This document shows, piece after piece, positions 62,091 through 64,000 of a stretch of 64,000 nt of DNA (position 1 is the first letter of the stretch; every line of letters starts with the position of its first letter). Position numbers and translations under genes: made by a program. A model generated the notes under the pieces. That model saw only the letters and a program-made list of their open reading frames with translations. It did not search any database and had not been told where the DNA came from. This DNA comes from CAXXOK01 sp963666755. GTDB lineage: Bacteria > Bacillota > Clostridia > Christensenellales > Aristaeellaceae. The DNA is taken from the NCBI GenBank assembly GCA_963666755.2, contig CAXXGW010000009.1:1984001-2048000 (forward strand), written 5' to 3'.

Positions 62091-62127
62091 ATAAAAAAGA
62101 AGCCTACTTTATAACATAGGCTTCTTT
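62091..62127. terminator. Terminator-like hairpin in the leader of the small gene and amt
   Basis: Stem GAAGCCTA / TAGGCTTC with A-run on the left and short T-run on the right, 70 bases before the small gene's start on the reverse strand. It could be a transcription attenuator for the Amt operon or simply block read-through from the right. No promoter between it and the gene could be found. Confidence 0.6.
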
Positions 62128-62351
62128 GCCATGTTAAAACGAAAGGAACGCACCCGCGCGGGCCCGAACATCGATCGCATTAACAGTCGTTCTATGGTGC
62201 TTTCCCAGCCGCATGTGCCCCCACCCCCGACTGGTTGCACCGATCATACACCCGGGTACCGCGGCTGTCAATAGGCATTTTTTGCAATTCTCACCAGAAT
62301 ATCCGATCCCCCTATTCCCCCACCACATCGAAATTTCCGTGATTTCTCCCA

Positions 62352-62380
62352 TTGTAAAACTATCGAAACGATGCTATAAT
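62352..62380 (+). promoter_or_regulatory. Promoter of tRNA-Leu
   Basis: TTGTAA, 17 bases, TATAAT, 12 bases before the tRNA. Confidence 0.8.
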
Positions 62381-62392
62381 AGCACTGTTTCG

Positions 62393-62478
62393 GCCGAAGT
62401 GATGGAATGGCAGACGTGACGGACTCAAAATCCGTTGGTAGAGATACCGTGCGGGTTCAAGTCCCGCCTTCGGCACCA
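62393..62478 (+). tRNA. tRNA-Leu (CAA)
   Basis: 86 bases with a long variable arm (TTGGTAGAGATACC region) and encoded CCA. Acceptor GCCGAAG/CTTCGGC; anticodon CAA in loop CTCAAAA. Its 3' side adjoins accessory DNA. Confidence 0.95.
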
Positions 62479-62486
62479 CGACGTAT

Positions 62487-62531
62487 ACCACCTATTGATA
62501 AAGGGTACTTTATCGGTAGGTGGTTTTTGTT
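62487..62531 (+). terminator. Terminator of tRNA-Leu
   Basis: Long stem ACCACCTATTGATAAAG / CTTTATCGGTAGGTGGT followed by TTTT. Confidence 0.88.
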
Positions 62532-62748
62532 GTGTGCGGAAAGTGTTGTGAATCAAGGGATTTAAGGTTTTCGATGCTTTATAGAAAGGAAGAATGAAGA
62601 GCAGAAACCAGGCATTTTAGGATCGAAATATTAGGTTGATGGCAAACGCCTCGGAGAATCGTTTGACTTTTAGGTTAGGGTGTGCATTTTGAGAGGGGGG
62701 TGTGCATTGAGTTGCCGAATTGGAGCTATCCCAATAAAATCAACGGTT

Positions 62749-62992
62749 AAAATGTACCCTGTAATCTGGACAGTTAGTCGGTGCAGAAATCCAATAAAAT
62801 GGACACACATAGGTGCACGGAACCCGTTTTGTGGACACTTAAAGGTGCATTTGGTGGATTTCTGACGACTAAAATGTACCCTGTAATCTGGACACTTAGT
62901 CGGTGCAGAAATCCCATAACCTAGACACACATAGGTGCACGGAACCCGTTTCGTGGACACTTGAAGGTGCATTTGGTGGATTTCTGACGACC
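62749..62992. repeat. Two direct 122-base repeats with six short motif copies, probable insertion-sequence end
   Basis: Bases 62749-62870 and 62871-62992 are near-identical direct repeats starting AAAATGTACCCTGTAATC. Each carries three copies of a motif TGGACAC-n5-GGTGCA: 62767, 62800, 62832 and 62889, 62922, 62954. AGTCG...CAGAAATCCA and its inverse TGGATTTCTG...CGACT also make each unit internally palindromic. The layout fits transposase-binding sites at an element end. The 220 bases before it (62532-62748) carry further partial motif copies (GTGTGCATT) and nothing else recognised. Confidence 0.75.
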
Positions 62993-63022
62993 TGACAAGT
63001 ATACTGCTTGCAGGAGGACGTT

Positions 63023-63076
63023 ATGGCTAGATTTTATACTGAAGACGAAATCAGACGGCTTGAAGCAAACCCTTAA
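63023..63076 (+). pseudogene. Truncated transposase orfA start
   Basis: ATG 63023 with CAGGAGGACG upstream reads MARFYTEDEIRRLEANP and stops at TAA. The start resembles the N-terminus of IS3-type OrfA helix-turn-helix proteins of Clostridia; the rest is missing, cut at the junction to the AT-rich gene on the other strand. Confidence 0.55.
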
Positions 63077-63105
63077 CCTGTAAGAATTTCCCTGATTCTT
63101 TAGCA

Positions 63106-64000
63106 CTAATTTGCGTATCTTAAGAGTACATAGCGAAACGGAACACAAATCACTTTTTTTGCGGCGGGATCTATATCAATATCATAGACCCAGCTTATCT
63201 CAATGTCATTTCTTAAGCATCCAATCTCTCCACAAAGGCTTTCTTTCACTTCTTCGGGAGAACACACTCTTGAATTGTCTAAACTGTTCTCATATATTTC
63301 TGTTCCCTCATCATTATATAGTACGCTTTGTCCATCTAGTGCGATCTCATCTAGATAGTAGCCCTCTCCTTCGGGATTTTTTCTTGCTATGATATCGAAA
63401 TGTATTTTGTTTACCGATCCGGGTGTGAATAGGATCTTCTGAGTATAATTCTGTAGTTGTGATAGCATGAAACTACAGCACTCGGAATTTGCTGGTTTTA
63501 TTAGGTTGTTATATACTTCTTCAAATTGATGAATTTTTAGATGCTTTCTAAGTTTCCCGTTGGAATCAAAGTAAATCTCATATGCCATACCATTAAGAAT
63601 ATGTTTGCTAATTGTGAAGATATACCTTGATAAATTGATTTCAAGTTTTTCAAAATAATGCATGACCGAATACGCATTGCTTGAGCTTTGATAAAGATTT
63701 CTACCTAAGACGAACAAATCGTCAACAGTTTCATTACCAAGATTAAGACGTGACAGCTCGGAAATCGTTGCATTTTGATAGTTATAATCATGTGTTTTCA
63801 GGTTGGCAATGACACCACCCAAAACACTTCCCTTTTCGCATTCATATTGATTATCTGCTAAAGCAGCCATGCTATACATTGCCTTATTTGTTTCGCCAAC
63901 ATGTCGATTATTAAAATAGAATTCTCCCATTAGGGATGTATGCTCCCATGTTATTTGCCGTCCATCGGAAGCAACATAAACTGTGTTTCGTACACGTTTA
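63106..64000 (-). CDS. Unrecognised AT-rich protein, 5' part beyond the window
   Basis: The frame stays open to the right edge: upstream of the first Met the codons continue as KRVRNTVYVASDGRQITWEH, so the gene starts outside the window. About 298 visible residues, soluble, no membrane segment or catalytic motif that I recognise; EGEGYYLDEIALDGQSVLY and the FYFNNRHVGETNKAMYSM region are readable but unfamiliar. AT-rich codon use differs strongly from all neighbours, a sign of recent transfer. Ends 30 bases from the truncated transposase. Confidence 0.7.
   Translation of the reverse strand, partial: KRVRNTVYVASDGRQITWEHTSLMGEFYFNNRHVGETNKAMYSMAALADNQYECEKGSVLGGVIANLKTHDYNYQNATISELSRLNLGNETVDDLFVLGRNLYQSSSNAYSVMHYFEKLEINLSRYIFTISKHILNGMAYEIYFDSNGKLRKHLKIHQFEEVYNNLIKPANSECCSFMLSQLQNYTQKILFTPGSVNKIHFDIIARKNPEGEGYYLDEIALDGQSVLYNDEGTEIYENSLDNSRVCSPEEVKESLCGEIGCLRNDIEISWVYDIDIDPAAKKVICVPFRYVLLRYAN

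Noticed and set aside
62128..62392. Glutamine riboswitch (glnA motif) near the Amt operon
   Set aside because: CGAAAGGAACGC on the forward strand resembles a part of the motif, but the other conserved segments are missing and the strand is wrong for amt.
62749..62992. CRISPR or iteron-type origin from the six TGGACAC-n5-GGTGCA motifs
   Set aside because: Motifs are nested in two long direct repeats, spacers are not unique, no rep gene is near, and a transposase stub follows directly.

Overview
The window is a GC-rich chromosomal segment from a Firmicute, most likely an anaerobic gut-type member of the Clostridia. The evidence is the conserved block yicC-remA-gmk-rpoZ-coaBC, pyruvate phosphate dikinase, a DUF1836 protein, a flavin reductase-rubredoxin fusion, an EamA/MATE/TRAP transporter set, a Crp/Fnr-iron-sulfur protein pair and strong sigma-A type promoters (TTGACA, 17 bases, TATAAT). 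Species cannot be named from the sequence. Both solute-binding proteins seen here have signal peptides without a lipobox cysteine although lgt is present, which is unusual for a single-membrane Firmicute.

Layout. 1-6967: end of a flavin reductase-double rubredoxin gene, a GNAT acetyltransferase, ppdK, and lgt-serine hydrolase-recX. 7136-7818: a possible gene remnant and a five-tRNA operon (Val, Asp, Phe, Gly, Cys) with its own promoter and terminator. 8168-11357: coaBC, rpoZ, gmk, remA, yicC in one reverse operon. 11544-16184: a Dabb protein, a small unknown, then aroA-aroC-rlmCD with overlapping stop/start codons. 16727-20116: SGNH hydrolase, DUF1836 regulator, GNAT, and an orphan N-acetyl sugar amidotransferase. 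20446-25179: a transglutaminase-like protein followed by a reduced type IV pilus/pseudopilus operon (pilC-type protein, four small pilin-like proteins, pilT). 25561-26147: three tandem copies of a 188-base palindromic element. 26172-29474: SPFH/zinc-ribbon protein, receiver-like orphan and a diguanylate cyclase.

30701-34709 holds a vWA-PP2C-protein kinase triad resembling the TerY-P triads, divergent from a zinc-ribbon membrane protein. 35111-39818 carries a DUF308 protein, wecE, and an operon of an N-formylglutamate amidohydrolase-like protein with two RimK-type ATP-grasp ligases. 40121-45595 is a TRAP transporter with a GntR regulator, divergent from a DUF169 protein and an RpiB/LacAB-type protein. 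45956-52672 has a MATE exporter and a six-gene operon: FecCD-type ABC transporter, methyltransferase, XdhC and a THEP1-like NTPase. The latter looks like metal/oxyanion uptake tied to molybdenum hydroxylase maturation.

52763-62030: a second diguanylate cyclase, an iron-sulfur protein divergent from its Crp/Fnr regulator, a 954-residue secreted SH3b/FN3/chitobiase-repeat protein, and an ammonium transporter fused to a P-II signal protein next to a small membrane protein. 62393 to the end: tRNA-Leu, then an AT-rich accessory edge with insertion-sequence remnants and the 3' part of an unrecognised foreign-looking gene that runs off the window.

The most interesting candidates for new biology are the ATP-grasp/amidohydrolase operon, the vWA-phosphatase-kinase triad with its divergent zinc-ribbon partner, the tandem palindromic array, and the XdhC-linked ABC operon with an inverted repeat just downstream of its promoter.
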